From Mesorhizobium sp. (GTDB lineage Bacteria > Pseudomonadota > Alphaproteobacteria > Rhizobiales > Rhizobiaceae): a DNA stretch of 19,757 bases. The notes under the pieces are model-generated. The model was not told the DNA's origin. It did no database searches and saw only the letters and a list, made by a program, of their open reading frames with translations. Where the stretch lies: NCBI GenBank assembly GCA_030698645.1, contig JAUYMV010000709.1, positions 1 through 19,757 of the forward strand, read 5' to 3'. Below, piece after piece: positions 6,776 to 14,121 of the stretch (its first letter is position 1; each line of letters starts with the position of its first letter). Made by a program: the position numbers and the translations under genes.

Positions 6776-7843
6776 GCGCAGCATCCTGGAGATCATCTGC
6801 GCCGTATAGTCGACCATTGGTACGATGCGGGCGTAGTTGAGCCGGGTCGGGCCGATGACGCCGAGCGCGCCGACGACACGGGCATCCTTGTCGCGATAGG
6901 GCGCGACGACGAGCGACGATCCGGACAGCGAAAACAGCTTGTTTTCCGAGCCGATGAAGATGCGCACGCCCGAGCCGCCCTCGGCGAGGTCGAGCAATTG
7001 CATCAGCCCGTCCTTGTTCTCAAGATCCTCGAACAGGTGCTTCAGCAGCTGGATGTCGGCCTCCGCCGTGACGTTGTCGAGCAGATTGGCGCGGCCGCGC
7101 ACGATGAGCTGCGCGGGCAGTCCGCCATTGCCGCCGGCCCACACCGCCAGCCCCTTCTCCACCATCTCCTGCGACAGCGTGTCGAGCGCCGCCTTGGTCT
7201 CGTCCTTCAGCTTGGCGATCTCGATCTTGGCCTCGGCGAGCGTGCGGCCACTAATGTGGGCGTTGAGGAAGTTCGACGCCTCGTGCAGCTGCGACAGCGT
7301 CACGCCGAGCGGCAGGTCGACGACGCGGTTCTCGACGTCGCCGTTCTGAGACACGAGTACGGCGAGGGCCCGCGCGGGGTCGAGCTGGACGAATTCGAGA
7401 TGTTTCAGCGGCACTTCGTTCTTGGCCGCGACGACGAGGCCGGCGCCGCGCGACATGCCGGACAGCATCTGGCTGGCCTCGGTCAGCATGTGCTCGAGCG
7501 TCGCGCCGGAGCCCGCCGCCCGCACCTGCGCCTCGATCACGCGGCGCTCGTCGTCGCCGAGATCGCCGAGTTCCATGAAGGCGTCGACGAAGAAGCGCAG
7601 GCCCTTCTGCGTCGGCAGGCGTCCGGCCGAGATATGCGGCGCATAGACGAGGCCGAGCTGCTCGAGGTCGCTCATCACGTTGCGCACCGTCGCCGGCGAC
7701 AGCGACGCCGGCAGCATGCGCGCCAGGTTGCGCGAGCCGATGGGCTCACCGTCCCTCAGGTAGGAATCGACGATGATGCGGAAGATATCGCGCGAGCGCG
7801 CGTCGAGCGTCTGGAGGGTTGGGTCGATGACCAGTTTCGTCAT
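6773..7843 (-). CDS. hrcA: HrcA heat-inducible transcription repressor
   Basis: HrcA represses chaperonin genes by binding the CIRCE inverted repeat, with GroEL helping it to fold. The 356-residue product has an N-terminal winged helix (about residues 15-85) with SPATVRNVMSDLEQLG and the signature SAGRLPTQKGLRFFVD, a dimerisation/insert region in the middle, and the conserved end reading VGALGVIGPTRLNYARIVPMVDYTAQ in two adjoining pieces. Length is standard. The start ATG at 7843 is preceded by GGA at 6 bases. It is the first gene of a hrcA-grpE unit and diverges from rph across 150 bases. I see no CIRCE in that gap, so hrcA does not appear to repress its own promoter from there; in alphaproteobacteria CIRCE is mainly at groESL. 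Confidence 0.97.
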   Translation of the reverse strand: MTKLVIDPTLQTLDARSRDIFRIIVDSYLRDGEPIGSRNLARMLPASLSPATVRNVMSDLEQLGLVYAPHISAGRLPTQKGLRFFVDAFMELGDLGDDERRVIEAQVRAAGSGATLEHMLTEASQMLSGMSRGAGLVVAAKNEVPLKHLEFVQLDPARALAVLVSQNGDVENRVVDLPLGVTLSQLHEASNFLNAHISGRTLAEAKIEIAKLKDETKAALDTLSQEMVEKGLAVWAGGNGGLPAQLIVRGRANLLDNVTAEADIQLLKHLFEDLENKDGLMQLLDLAEGGSGVRIFIGSENKLFSLSGSSLVVAPYRDKDARVVGALGVIGPTRLNYARIVPMVDYTAQMISRMLR

Positions 7844-7871
7844 GGCATCCGGGCGCGTTTCTGTAAGCCGG

Positions 7872-7899
7872 AATATAGTCTGTTGCGGTGCGAACTCAA
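7872..7899 (-). promoter_or_regulatory. Candidate sigma-70-type promoter of hrcA-grpE
   Basis: On the minus strand TTGAGT (7899-7894) is followed by 16 bases and TATATT (7877-7872), about 28 bases before the hrcA start. An overlapping heat-shock-like reading is CTTG (7903-7900) with ACTATAT (7879-7873), but its 20-base gap is longer than the 17-18 typical of alphaproteobacterial RpoH promoters. Confidence 0.45.
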
Positions 7900-7993
7900 C
7901 AAGCGGCTGGCGGCGGGCATTTTCCTTTGCGTGTTGGGCGGGGCGCGTCTACAAGCCGGCAATTCCATTCAGTCGTGAAGCGAGTTCCGAAAA

Positions 7994-8710
7994 ATGCGTC
8001 CATCCAAGCGCCAGCCCGACGAAATGCGCGCCATCTCCTTCGAGCGCGGCGTGTCCAAGCATGCCGAGGGCTCCTGCCTGGTCAAGTTCGGCGACACCCA
8101 TGTGCTCTGCACGGCGAGCCTGGAGGAAAAGGTGCCGGGCTGGCTGCGCAATACCGGCAAGGGCTGGGTGACCGCCGAATACGGCATGCTGCCGCGTTCG
8201 ACCGGCGACCGCATGCGCCGCGAGGCGGCGACCGGCAAGCAGGGCGGCCGCACGCAGGAGATCCAGCGCCTGATCGGTCGTTCCCTGCGCGCCATCGTTG
8301 ACCTGCAGGCGCTCGGCGAACAGCAGATCACCGTCGATTGCGACGTCATCCAGGCCGATGGCGGCACGCGCACCGCGGCGATCACCGGTGGCTTCATCGC
8401 GCTGCACGAATGCCTGATCTGGATGGCCGCGCGCAAGATGATCGACATCTCCAAGGTGCTGAAAGACCACGTCGCGGCGATTTCCTGCGGCATCCACGAG
8501 GGTGTCGCGGTGCTGGACCTCGACTATGTCGAGGATTCCTCGGCCGGCACCGACGCCAACTTCGTCATGACCGGCAAGGGCGGCATCGTCGAGATCCAGG
8601 GCACCGCCGAGAGCGCGCCCTTCACCGAGGAGGAATTCGCCAACCTGATGGCGCTCGCCAAGAAGGGCATCGCAAGGCTGGTCGACCTGCAGAAGATGAC
8701 CATCGGGTAA
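7994..8710 (+). CDS. rph: Ribonuclease PH
   Basis: RNase PH is a phosphorolytic 3'-to-5' exoribonuclease that trims tRNA 3' ends and nucleotides of stable RNAs, using phosphate and releasing nucleoside diphosphates. It acts as a hexamer in the cytoplasm. The 238-residue product is full length and shows the opening [19 protein letters not shown], the phosphate-site arginine region [34 protein letters not shown], and [17 protein letters not shown] with the metal/catalytic aspartates near 175-187. The start at 7994 has only a weak ribosome site (gcgag). A poor promoter candidate, TTGCGT at 7927 and TACAAG at 7950 with 17 bases between, lies upstream. It opens a co-directional run with the VOC gene, rdgB, hemW and the EamA gene. 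Confidence 0.98.
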   Translation: MRPSKRQPDEMRAISFERGVSKHAEGSCLVKFGDTHVLCTASLEEKVPGWLRNTGKGWVTAEYGMLPRSTGDRMRREAATGKQGGRTQEIQRLIGRSLRAIVDLQALGEQQITVDCDVIQADGGTRTAAITGGFIALHECLIWMAARKMIDISKVLKDHVAAISCGIHEGVAVLDLDYVEDSSAGTDANFVMTGKGGIVEIQGTAESAPFTEEEFANLMALAKKGIARLVDLQKMTIG

Positions 8711-8773
8711 TTCCCGAGTAACTTTTAGAATGGCGGATATCCACTCCCCATGGCCTGCCGCGAGGTGTTTTCC

Positions 8774-9184
8774 ATGACTCCCTCCGCCGTTCTCGAATCC
8801 GCGCTCTACGTGACCGACCTTGCCGCAGCCGAGCGCTTCTACGGCGAGATTCTCGGTCTCGAGCCCGCCGGCAAGGTTCCTGGCCGGCACGTCTTCTTCA
8901 GGTGCGGCGGCTCGATCGTGCTCCTCTTCAATGCGGAAGCTACCCGCGACGCTCCGCCGCCCGCCGCCCGCCTGCCGGTTCCGCCGCATGGCGCGGTCGG
9001 GCAGGGGCATCTCTGCTTCGCCGCCACCGAATCGGAAATCGACGGCTGGAAGACGCGCCTCGGCGCGCACGGCGTCGCCATCGAGGCCGAATTCGAATGG
9101 CCGCAGGGCGGCCGCTCGATCTATTTCCGCGATCCGTCCGGCAATTCGCTGGAATTCGCCAATCCGTCGATCTGGGGCCTCTGA
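8774..9184 (+). CDS. VOC-family (glyoxalase/bleomycin-resistance fold) protein
   Basis: This 136-residue protein has the paired beta-alpha-beta-beta-beta modules of the vicinal oxygen chelate superfamily. Module 1 holds [20 protein letters not shown] and module 2 begins near GQGHLCFAA. Likely metal ligands are H79 and E127 (in GNSLEFA), with E8 a possible further one; the usual first-strand histidine is missing. VOC proteins include glyoxalases, dioxygenases and antibiotic-binding proteins, and the sequence does not tell which applies. The start at 8774 has GAGGTG 6 bases upstream and is preferred to the ATG at 8750. Its TGA stop shares one base with the rdgB start, so translational coupling with rdgB is likely. 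It sits inside an otherwise conserved housekeeping run and looks like an addition to it. Confidence 0.9.
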   Translation: MTPSAVLESALYVTDLAAAERFYGEILGLEPAGKVPGRHVFFRCGGSIVLLFNAEATRDAPPPAARLPVPPHGAVGQGHLCFAATESEIDGWKTRLGAHGVAIEAEFEWPQGGRSIYFRDPSGNSLEFANPSIWGL

Positions 9185-9831
9185 TGCGCGCACTCGAAGG
9201 CAGGAAGATCGTCGTCGCCAGCCACAACGCAGGCAAGCTGCGCGAATTCGCCGACCTGATGGCGCCGTTCGGCTTCGAGGCGAAATCCGCCAGGGAATTC
9301 GGCCTGCCGGAGCCCGACGAGACGGGCACGACCTTCGAGGAAAACGCCTACATCAAGGCGCTCGCGGCGGCGACCGCGACTGGCCTGCCGGCGCTCTCCG
9401 ACGATTCCGGTCTGGTCGTCGATGCGCTTGGCGGCGCGCCTGGCGTCTACACCGCCAACTGGGCGGAAATGCCTGACGGCAGCCGTGATTTCATGATGGC
9501 GATGGAAAAGACGGAGGCCGAACTGCAGAAGGTCGCCGCCCTCGATCCGCAGCAACGCACCGGACGCTTCGTTGCCGTCATCTGCCTGTGCTTTCCGGAC
9601 GGCGAGGCGGAATACTTTCGCGGCGAAGCCGAGGGCACGCTCGTCTGGCCGCCCCGCGGCGACAGCGGCTTCGGCTACGATCCGGTCTTCCTGCCGGCTG
9701 GCCATGCGCGCACTTTCGGCGAGATGAGCGCCGAGGAAAAACATGGCTGGAAGCCCGGCCAGGCCGTCGCCCTGTCGCATCGCGCCCGCGCGTTCCAGAA
9801 ATTCGCCCGCGCGCATCTGGGCGTCGTATGA
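9184..9831 (+). CDS. rdgB: XTP/dITP diphosphatase (RdgB/HAM1)
   Basis: RdgB hydrolyses non-canonical purine nucleotides (dITP, XTP, dXTP) to monophosphates and pyrophosphate, keeping deaminated bases out of DNA and RNA. The 215-residue product shows the substrate loop [11 protein letters not shown] (residues 12-22), the catalytic SDDSGL with aspartates at about 73 and 74, the loop [21 protein letters not shown] and SHRARAF near the C-terminus, all in family order. Length is slightly above the E. coli enzyme because of an alphaproteobacterial insert after [13 protein letters not shown]. The ATG at 9184 overlaps the VOC stop by one base, and its own TGA overlaps the hemW start by four bases (ATGA), which marks a translationally coupled operon. 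Confidence 0.97.
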   Translation: MRALEGRKIVVASHNAGKLREFADLMAPFGFEAKSAREFGLPEPDETGTTFEENAYIKALAAATATGLPALSDDSGLVVDALGGAPGVYTANWAEMPDGSRDFMMAMEKTEAELQKVAALDPQQRTGRFVAVICLCFPDGEAEYFRGEAEGTLVWPPRGDSGFGYDPVFLPAGHARTFGEMSAEEKHGWKPGQAVALSHRARAFQKFARAHLGVV

Positions 9832-10988
9832 ACGCGGCCGGGCCAGGCTTCGGTATCTATCTGCACTGGCCGTTCTGTGCCGCCAAATGCCCCTATTGCG
9901 ACTTTAACAGCCATGTCCGACACCAGCCGCCCGACCAGAAGCGTTTCGTCGCCGCGTTCGAAGCGGAACTCGCGCATTTCCGCGCCCGCACCGGGCCGCG
10001 CGAGGTCACCTCGATCTTCCTCGGCGGCGGCACGCCGTCGCTGATGGAGCCGGCGACGGTCGCCGCGCTGCTCGATGCGGTGGCGCGGCTCTGGACGGTG
10101 CCCGACGGCATCGAGATCACGCTCGAAGCCAACCCGTCTTCCGTCGAGGCCGGGCGTTTCCGCGGCTACCGCGCCGCCGGCGTCAACCGCGTCTCGCTCG
10201 GCGTCCAGGCGTTGAACGATGCCGATCTGCGGTTTCTCGGCAGGCTGCACAATGTCGCCGAGGCGCTCGTGGCGATCGAGCTTGCCCGCGAGGTCTTCCC
10301 GCGGCTGTCCTTCGACCTGATCTATGCCCGTCCCGATCAGACGCCGGAGGCCTGGGCCGCCGAACTGGAAACCGCGATCGGCCACGCCGCCGACCATCTG
10401 TCGCTCTATCAGCTCACCATCGAGGAGGGCACGCGCTTTTATGCGCTGCACGCCGCCGGAAAGTTCACCATCCCCGACAACGAGCGCGCCGCCGAGCTTT
10501 ACGCGGTGACGCAGCTGATCACCGGCGCGCACGGCCTGCCGGCCTATGAAATTTCCAATCATGCGCGGCCGGGTGCCGAGAGTCGGCACAACCTCGTCTA
10601 CTGGCGCTATGGCGAATATGTCGGCGCCGGTCCTGGTGCTCATGGCCGCTTTCTGGAGAACGGCATCCGCAAGTTCACTTTCACGGAAAAGATGCCGGAG
10701 ACCTGGGCCGGTCTCGTCGAGGCCGGTGGCCATGGCGTCACTGGCGGCGAGAGCCTCAGCCGATCGGAGGAGGCCGACGAGTTCCTGATCATGGGACTGC
10801 GTCTCGCCGAGGGCATCGATCTGATCCGCTACGAGGCGATGTCCGGCCGGCCGCTGTCGTTGGCGCGCATCGCGACGCTGCAGGGCGAGGGACTGGTCGA
10901 GCCGGTCGGCAACTCCCGCCTGCGCGCCACGCCCACCGGCATGATCGTGCTCGATGCCGTTGTGGCGGATTTGGCGCGTCAGGATTAG
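9828..10988 (+). CDS. hemW: HemW, radical-SAM heme chaperone (HemN-like)
   Basis: HemW is a radical-SAM protein related to the oxygen-independent coproporphyrinogen III oxidase HemN. Characterised members bind heme and deliver it to respiratory proteins instead of oxidising coproporphyrinogen. The 386-residue product has the [4Fe-4S] motif C-x3-C-x2-C at residues 17, 21 and 24 ([10 protein letters not shown]), the SAM-site [31 protein letters not shown] and the [20 protein letters not shown] block typical of HemW, then a C-terminal winged-helix-like part. The Phe after CPYCD and the short N-terminus fit HemW better than true HemN. It overlaps rdgB by 4 bases (ATGA), and the EamA gene follows 24 bases on. 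Older annotation would call it hemN; I consider hemW more likely. Confidence 0.93.
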   Translation: MNAAGPGFGIYLHWPFCAAKCPYCDFNSHVRHQPPDQKRFVAAFEAELAHFRARTGPREVTSIFLGGGTPSLMEPATVAALLDAVARLWTVPDGIEITLEANPSSVEAGRFRGYRAAGVNRVSLGVQALNDADLRFLGRLHNVAEALVAIELAREVFPRLSFDLIYARPDQTPEAWAAELETAIGHAADHLSLYQLTIEEGTRFYALHAAGKFTIPDNERAAELYAVTQLITGAHGLPAYEISNHARPGAESRHNLVYWRYGEYVGAGPGAHGRFLENGIRKFTFTEKMPETWAGLVEAGGHGVTGGESLSRSEEADEFLIMGLRLAEGIDLIRYEAMSGRPLSLARIATLQGEGLVEPVGNSRLRATPTGMIVLDAVVADLARQD

Positions 10989-11012
10989 GTTGGCGGCGAT
11001 GCGGAGGGAAAC

Positions 11013-11450
11013 ATGCCGGTCAACATCGATTCGTGGCAGTTCTGGGCGCTCCTCTCGGCGTTTTTCGCAGCGCTGACGGCGATCTTCGCAAAGGTCGGCA
11101 TCGAGAATGTCGGCTCCGATTTCGCCACCTTCATCCGCACCGCGATCATCCTGCTTGTGCTCGGCGCGATCCTCGCGGCGACGCGGCAGTTCGAGTCGCC
11201 GGCCGAGCTTTCCAGCCGGACGTGGGTCTTCCTCACTTTGTCCGGCTTGGCAACCGGCGCATCGTGGCTCTGCTATTTCCGCGCGCTCAAGATCGGTCAG
11301 GCGGCCCAGGTAGCGCCGATCGACAAGCTGAGCGTGGTTCTAGTCGCGGTCTTCGGCGCCGCATTCCTCGGCGAACGGCTATCGGCGACGAACTGGCTCG
11401 GTGTCGGGCTCATCGGCGCCGGAGCCGTGCTGGTCGCGATCAGGGTCTGA
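11013..11450 (+). CDS. EamA-family small transporter (single DMT repeat)
   Basis: This 145-residue integral membrane protein is one EamA repeat of the drug/metabolite transporter superfamily, with five likely helices (about residues 8-28, 38-58, 70-90, 102-120 and 125-143). Typical pieces are FWALLSAFFAALTAIFAKVGI near the start, WLCYFRALKIGQAAQVAPID in the middle, and FLGERLSATNWLGVGLIGAG at the end. Most EamA proteins have two repeats in about 300 residues; a single repeat must dimerise, as small multidrug-resistance proteins do. The substrate is unknown. The start ATG at 11013 has a very good ribosome site (GGAGGG, 4 bases before). It is the last gene of the rph-hemW run, 24 bases after hemW, and may be cotranscribed. 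Confidence 0.9.
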   Translation: MPVNIDSWQFWALLSAFFAALTAIFAKVGIENVGSDFATFIRTAIILLVLGAILAATRQFESPAELSSRTWVFLTLSGLATGASWLCYFRALKIGQAAQVAPIDKLSVVLVAVFGAAFLGERLSATNWLGVGLIGAGAVLVAIRV

Positions 11451-11514
11451 ACTCGCGGCGATTCGCCCGGTCGGATGGATTGTCGGTCCGGCTTGAGAAA
11501 GGCGGACCTGTCTC

Positions 11515-11539
11515 CGCTGGCGCTCGATTTGCGCCAGCG
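11515..11539. terminator. Hairpin between convergent EamA and 58-aa genes
   Basis: CGCTGGCGC and GCGCCAGCG form a perfect 9-base stem around the 7-base loop TCGATTT. It lies 64 bases after the EamA stop and 30 bases after the minus-strand 58-aa gene stop. No T-run follows on either strand, so it may be a bidirectional terminator aided by other factors, or an RNA 3'-end stabiliser. Confidence 0.4.
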
Positions 11540-11569
11540 TGCAGTCGAAGCGCGAAACGCCGCTCCGCA

Positions 11570-11746
11570 TCACTTCTGGAATGTCGGCTTGTGTGTCGGC
11601 TTCGCCGAACCGCGTTTCTGCAGCAGTTCCTGCATTTTCTTGCGCATCTCCGTCTGGGTCGGCGTCTGGGCCGACGCGCCCTCCGTGGCCTCCTTTCGCT
11701 TGGCGAAATAGGGCTCGAAACTGTCGTTGATCTGAAGATTGCTCAT
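11570..11746 (-). CDS. Small conserved-looking hypothetical protein, 58 aa
   Basis: I do not recognise this protein. Its 58 residues are hydrophilic, with no signal or membrane segment. It opens MSNLQINDSFEPYFAKRKEA, has a Thr/Gln/Ala linker, a short basic amphipathic helix around residues 32-46 (TEMRKKMQELLQKRG), and a lysine/proline-rich end (KPTHKPTFQK). That it is a real gene rests on an excellent ribosome site (GGGAGGAAACG before the ATG at 11746), a clean stop, and a protein composition unlike the arginine-rich shadow frames of the region. It lies on the minus strand between convergent EamA and divergent rsmI. A 22-codon frame with its own ribosome site ends 20 bases upstream. A nucleic-acid- or protein-binding role would fit the charge pattern, but nothing shows it. 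Confidence 0.72.
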   Translation of the reverse strand: MSNLQINDSFEPYFAKRKEATEGASAQTPTQTEMRKKMQELLQKRGSAKPTHKPTFQK

Positions 11747-11766
11747 CGTTTCCTCCCGAGAACATT

Positions 11767-11835
11767 TCAAACACGCGACTTCGGTTCTTGTTCCGCATCG
11801 TGGCGAATGGATGGCGCGAAATGCACGCCCCGCAT
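11767..11835 (-). CDS. Possible 22-aa leader peptide upstream of the 58-aa gene
   Basis: An ATG at 11835, preceded by GGGGAGGAAC, opens a frame of 22 codons (MRGVHFAPSIRHDAEQEPKS then Arg-Val) ending in TGA at 11767, 20 bases before the start of the 58-aa gene. The purine-rich ribosome site is strong but only 3 bases from the ATG. It may be a translated upstream frame that controls the 58-aa gene, a separate micro-protein, or chance. No family is recognised. The frame also continues open upstream antisense to rsmI, which I regard as a shadow. Confidence 0.35.
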   Translation of the reverse strand: MRGVHFAPSIRHDAEQEPKSRV

Positions 11836-11880
11836 GTTCCTCCCCGCAGAGGTCGACCACCTTCCCAACGGCGGACACGC

Positions 11881-12822
11881 ATGCGACACAACCGAATGGC
11901 CAACAAAGCTGACACAGCGATCCACGACGCGCCGAAACGGCGAACCTTCCTCGTCGGCGAAACCGAGATCGCCGCGCTGCCGCTCGAGCCGGCGCTCTAT
12001 CTGGTGGCGACGCCGATCGGAAATCTCGGCGACGTGACGCTGCGCGCCCTGCAGACGCTCGCCGCCGCCGACGTGCTCGCCTGCGAGGATACGCGCGTCA
12101 CCCGCAACCTGCTGTCGCGCTACGGCATCCGCCAGCGCCCTGTGCCCTATCACGAACACAACGCCGCCGAGGCCGGCCCGCGCCTGCTCGCGGCGCTGGC
12201 GGCCGGACGATCGGTTGCGCTTGTTTCCGACGCCGGGACGCCGCTCGTTTCCGACCCCGGTTACCGGCTGGTCGGCGAGGCGATCGAGGCGGGCATCCGC
12301 GTCGTGCCGATCCCCGGGGCGTCTGCGCCGCTCGCCGCCCTCGTCGCCAGCGGCCTGCCGTCGGACGCCTTCTTCTTCGCCGGCTTCCTGCCGGTCAAGG
12401 ATGGTCAACGCCGCCAGCGGCTCGAGCAGTTGAAGGCCGTGCCCGGCACGCTCCTGTTCTTCGAATCGCCGCGCCGACTCGACGACAGCCTTGCCGCGAT
12501 GGCCGCCGTGCTCGGCGACCGCCCCGCGGTGGTCGGCCGCGAACTGACCAAGACCTTCGAGGAGTTCCGCCGCGGAACGCTCGCCGTCCTCGCCGCCCAC
12601 TACGCCGAAGCCGACACGCCGAAGGGCGAGGTCGTCGTCTGCGTCGGCCCGCCCGCCGCCGCCGAGGACACGCCGCAGGACATAGATCGGCTGCTGCTAT
12701 CGCTCGCCGCCGAAATGCCGGCGTCGAAGGCAGCGGCCGAAGCGGCAAGGCTGACCGGCGGCGGCAAGCCGGCGCTCTATCGCCGGCTGCTCGAACTGAA
12801 GGAGAAGGGCGGTGGCGGCTGA
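11881..12822 (+). CDS. rsmI: 16S rRNA (cytidine-1402-2'-O)-methyltransferase
   Basis: RsmI methylates the 2'-O of C1402 in the 16S rRNA decoding centre using S-adenosylmethionine. The 313-residue product shows the tetrapyrrole-methylase fold signatures: [66 protein letters not shown] and FFFAGFLP, then ESPRRL and [13 protein letters not shown]. The start is uncertain: the frame is open further upstream to 11788, and I chose ATG 11881 because GGCGG lies 6 bases before it; ATG 11896 is the alternative. A 25-residue variable head precedes the domain in either case. Its 3' end overlaps yraN by 11 bases, the usual arrangement. It diverges from the small 22+58 aa unit, so promoters for both directions must lie within or near 11747-11880. 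Confidence 0.95.
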   Translation: MRHNRMANKADTAIHDAPKRRTFLVGETEIAALPLEPALYLVATPIGNLGDVTLRALQTLAAADVLACEDTRVTRNLLSRYGIRQRPVPYHEHNAAEAGPRLLAALAAGRSVALVSDAGTPLVSDPGYRLVGEAIEAGIRVVPIPGASAPLAALVASGLPSDAFFFAGFLPVKDGQRRQRLEQLKAVPGTLLFFESPRRLDDSLAAMAAVLGDRPAVVGRELTKTFEEFRRGTLAVLAAHYAEADTPKGEVVVCVGPPAAAEDTPQDIDRLLLSLAAEMPASKAAAEAARLTGGGKPALYRRLLELKEKGGGG

Positions 12823-13189
12823 CGGTCGCGACAAGCGATTTCGCGCCTACCGCCTCGGCCACCGGGGAGAGTGGCTGGCCGCACTCGCGCTGATGCTGAA
12901 GGGCTATCGTATCGTCGCGCTTCGCTACCGGACCAAACTGGGCGAGATCGACCTGATCGCGCGGCGCGGCGATCTGGTGACCATCGTCGAGGTCAAGGCG
13001 CGTCCGACGCTGGCCGCCGCCATGGAGGCGATCGGCCGCGACTCGGAATGGCGCATCGAGGGCGCAGCCGACCTCTGGCTGGCGCGCCAACGCGACCATG
13101 CAAGGCTGTCGCTGCGCTTCGACATGGTGGCCGTGCTGCCCTGGCGCTGGCCGGTGCATGTCGAGAATATTTTCCAGGGTCGCCGCTGA
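12812..13189 (+). CDS. yraN: YraN / UPF0102 family nuclease-like protein
   Basis: This 125-residue protein belongs to UPF0102 (YraN), small proteins with a restriction-endonuclease-like fold. The expected core residues are visible: Glu20 in GHRGEWLAA, Asp47 in GEIDLIARR, and Glu60-x-Lys62 in IVEVKAR, that is, a PD-(D/E)xK-type site. The cellular role is not established; it is commonly found next to rsmI, as here. The start is GTG at 12812, chosen because AGGAG lies about 7 bases before it. It overlaps the end of rsmI by 11 bases, so the two are translationally linked. The C-terminus has a tryptophan-rich [13 protein letters not shown] segment typical of rhizobial members. Function as a nuclease is inferred from the motif only. 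Confidence 0.93.
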   Translation: MAADGRDKRFRAYRLGHRGEWLAALALMLKGYRIVALRYRTKLGEIDLIARRGDLVTIVEVKARPTLAAAMEAIGRDSEWRIEGAADLWLARQRDHARLSLRFDMVAVLPWRWPVHVENIFQGRR

Positions 13190-13266
13190 GCGTGCCAAAA
13201 TCCGTCTTGCGTCGATCCGGCGCCGGCCGCAATCTTCCCCGGCGACAATCACGAAAGGGGATCGAC

Positions 13267-14085
13267 ATGTGCCACCACTGCGTCATCGAGAACGTCAAAT
13301 CGAACATGCTCAGCCGAAGGTCGTTCTTCACGGGCAGCGTCGCCGCCGCCGGCGCGGCGCTTGCGGTCACCACGACGCCGGCGCCGCTCTTCGCGCAGGC
13401 TCCGGCCAAGGCCGAGGACCTGACGCATGAGCTTTTCGACATGTTCCCGACCTATTTCGGCGCCCAGCAGTTCTGGATGGAGCAGAAGTTCAACCACAAG
13501 GAGCACACGTTCAACCTGTTCGAGTGGCGGCTGAGCGAGCACACCGGGACGCATATCGACGCGCCGCTGCACTTTACGCCCGACGGTAAATCGGTCGCCG
13601 AATTGCCGGTGGGAGACCTAGTCGCGCCGCTGGTCGTGATCGACATCCGCGCCAAGGCAGACGCCAGCGCCGACGCGCAGGTGACGCCGGACGATCTGAA
13701 GGCCTGGACCGCCGCCAATGGCGACCTGCCCGAAGGCGCCATCGTCGCCATGCTGTCCGGCTGGGGCGCGCATGTGGCGACCGACAAGTTTCGCAATGCC
13801 GACGACAAGAAGGTGATGCATTTCCCTGGCTTCCACGTCGAAGCCGTGCAGGCGCTGATGGAGGGGCCGTCGATCAAGGCGATCGCGGTGGACACGCTGT
13901 CGCTCGACTTCGGCATGTCGCCCGATTTCATCGTCCACAACACCTGGCTGCCCTCCGGCCGCTACGGCATCGAGGGCATCGCCAATCTGGAAAACCTGCC
14001 TGCCAAGGGCGCCACGATCGTCGTCGGCGCGCCCAAGGTGCGCGGCGGCACCGGCGGACCGGCGCGGGTCTTCGCGCTGGTGTGA
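13267..14085 (+). CDS. Tat-exported cyclase-family (kynurenine formamidase-like) hydrolase
   Basis: This 272-residue protein belongs to the cyclase superfamily (Pfam Cyclase), metal-dependent hydrolases that include kynurenine formamidase and isatin hydrolase. The metal motif H-x3-H-x-D is at His92, His96 and Asp98 (HTGTHIDAPLHF), with the supporting FPGFHVEAVQ and DTLSLDFG blocks further on. A twin-arginine signal is present: SRRSFFTG at 16-23, a hydrophobic stretch to about 35, and a likely cleavage after AQA at 45, so the enzyme should be exported folded with its metal. Unusually, MCHHC begins the protein, before the signal. The ATG at 13267 has AAGGGG at a 6-base distance. It follows yraN by 77 bases and converges on the P450 gene. 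The substrate is unknown; nearby genes offer no pathway. Confidence 0.92.
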   Translation: MCHHCVIENVKSNMLSRRSFFTGSVAAAGAALAVTTTPAPLFAQAPAKAEDLTHELFDMFPTYFGAQQFWMEQKFNHKEHTFNLFEWRLSEHTGTHIDAPLHFTPDGKSVAELPVGDLVAPLVVIDIRAKADASADAQVTPDDLKAWTAANGDLPEGAIVAMLSGWGAHVATDKFRNADDKKVMHFPGFHVEAVQALMEGPSIKAIAVDTLSLDFGMSPDFIVHNTWLPSGRYGIEGIANLENLPAKGATIVVGAPKVRGGTGGPARVFALV

Positions 14086-14097
14086 CGAATTGGATGG

Positions 14098-14121
14098 CGG
14101 CGCGCGACTCTTCTCGCGCCG
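14098..14121. terminator. Hairpin between convergent cyclase and P450 genes
   Basis: CGGCGCG (14098-14104) and CGCGCCG (14115-14121) form a 7-base stem with a 10-base loop in the 36-base gap between the two stops. It abuts the P450 stop and lies 12 bases after the cyclase stop. It could end transcription in both directions, but no T-run follows. Confidence 0.35.

Noticed and set aside
7844..7993. CIRCE element expected near hrcA
   Set aside because: I looked for GAGTGCTAA/TTAGCACTC on both strands and found none.
13190..13266. Small gene between yraN and the cyclase gene
   Set aside because: No frame with a ribosome site fits in 77 bases; it only holds the leader with AAGGGG for the cyclase.
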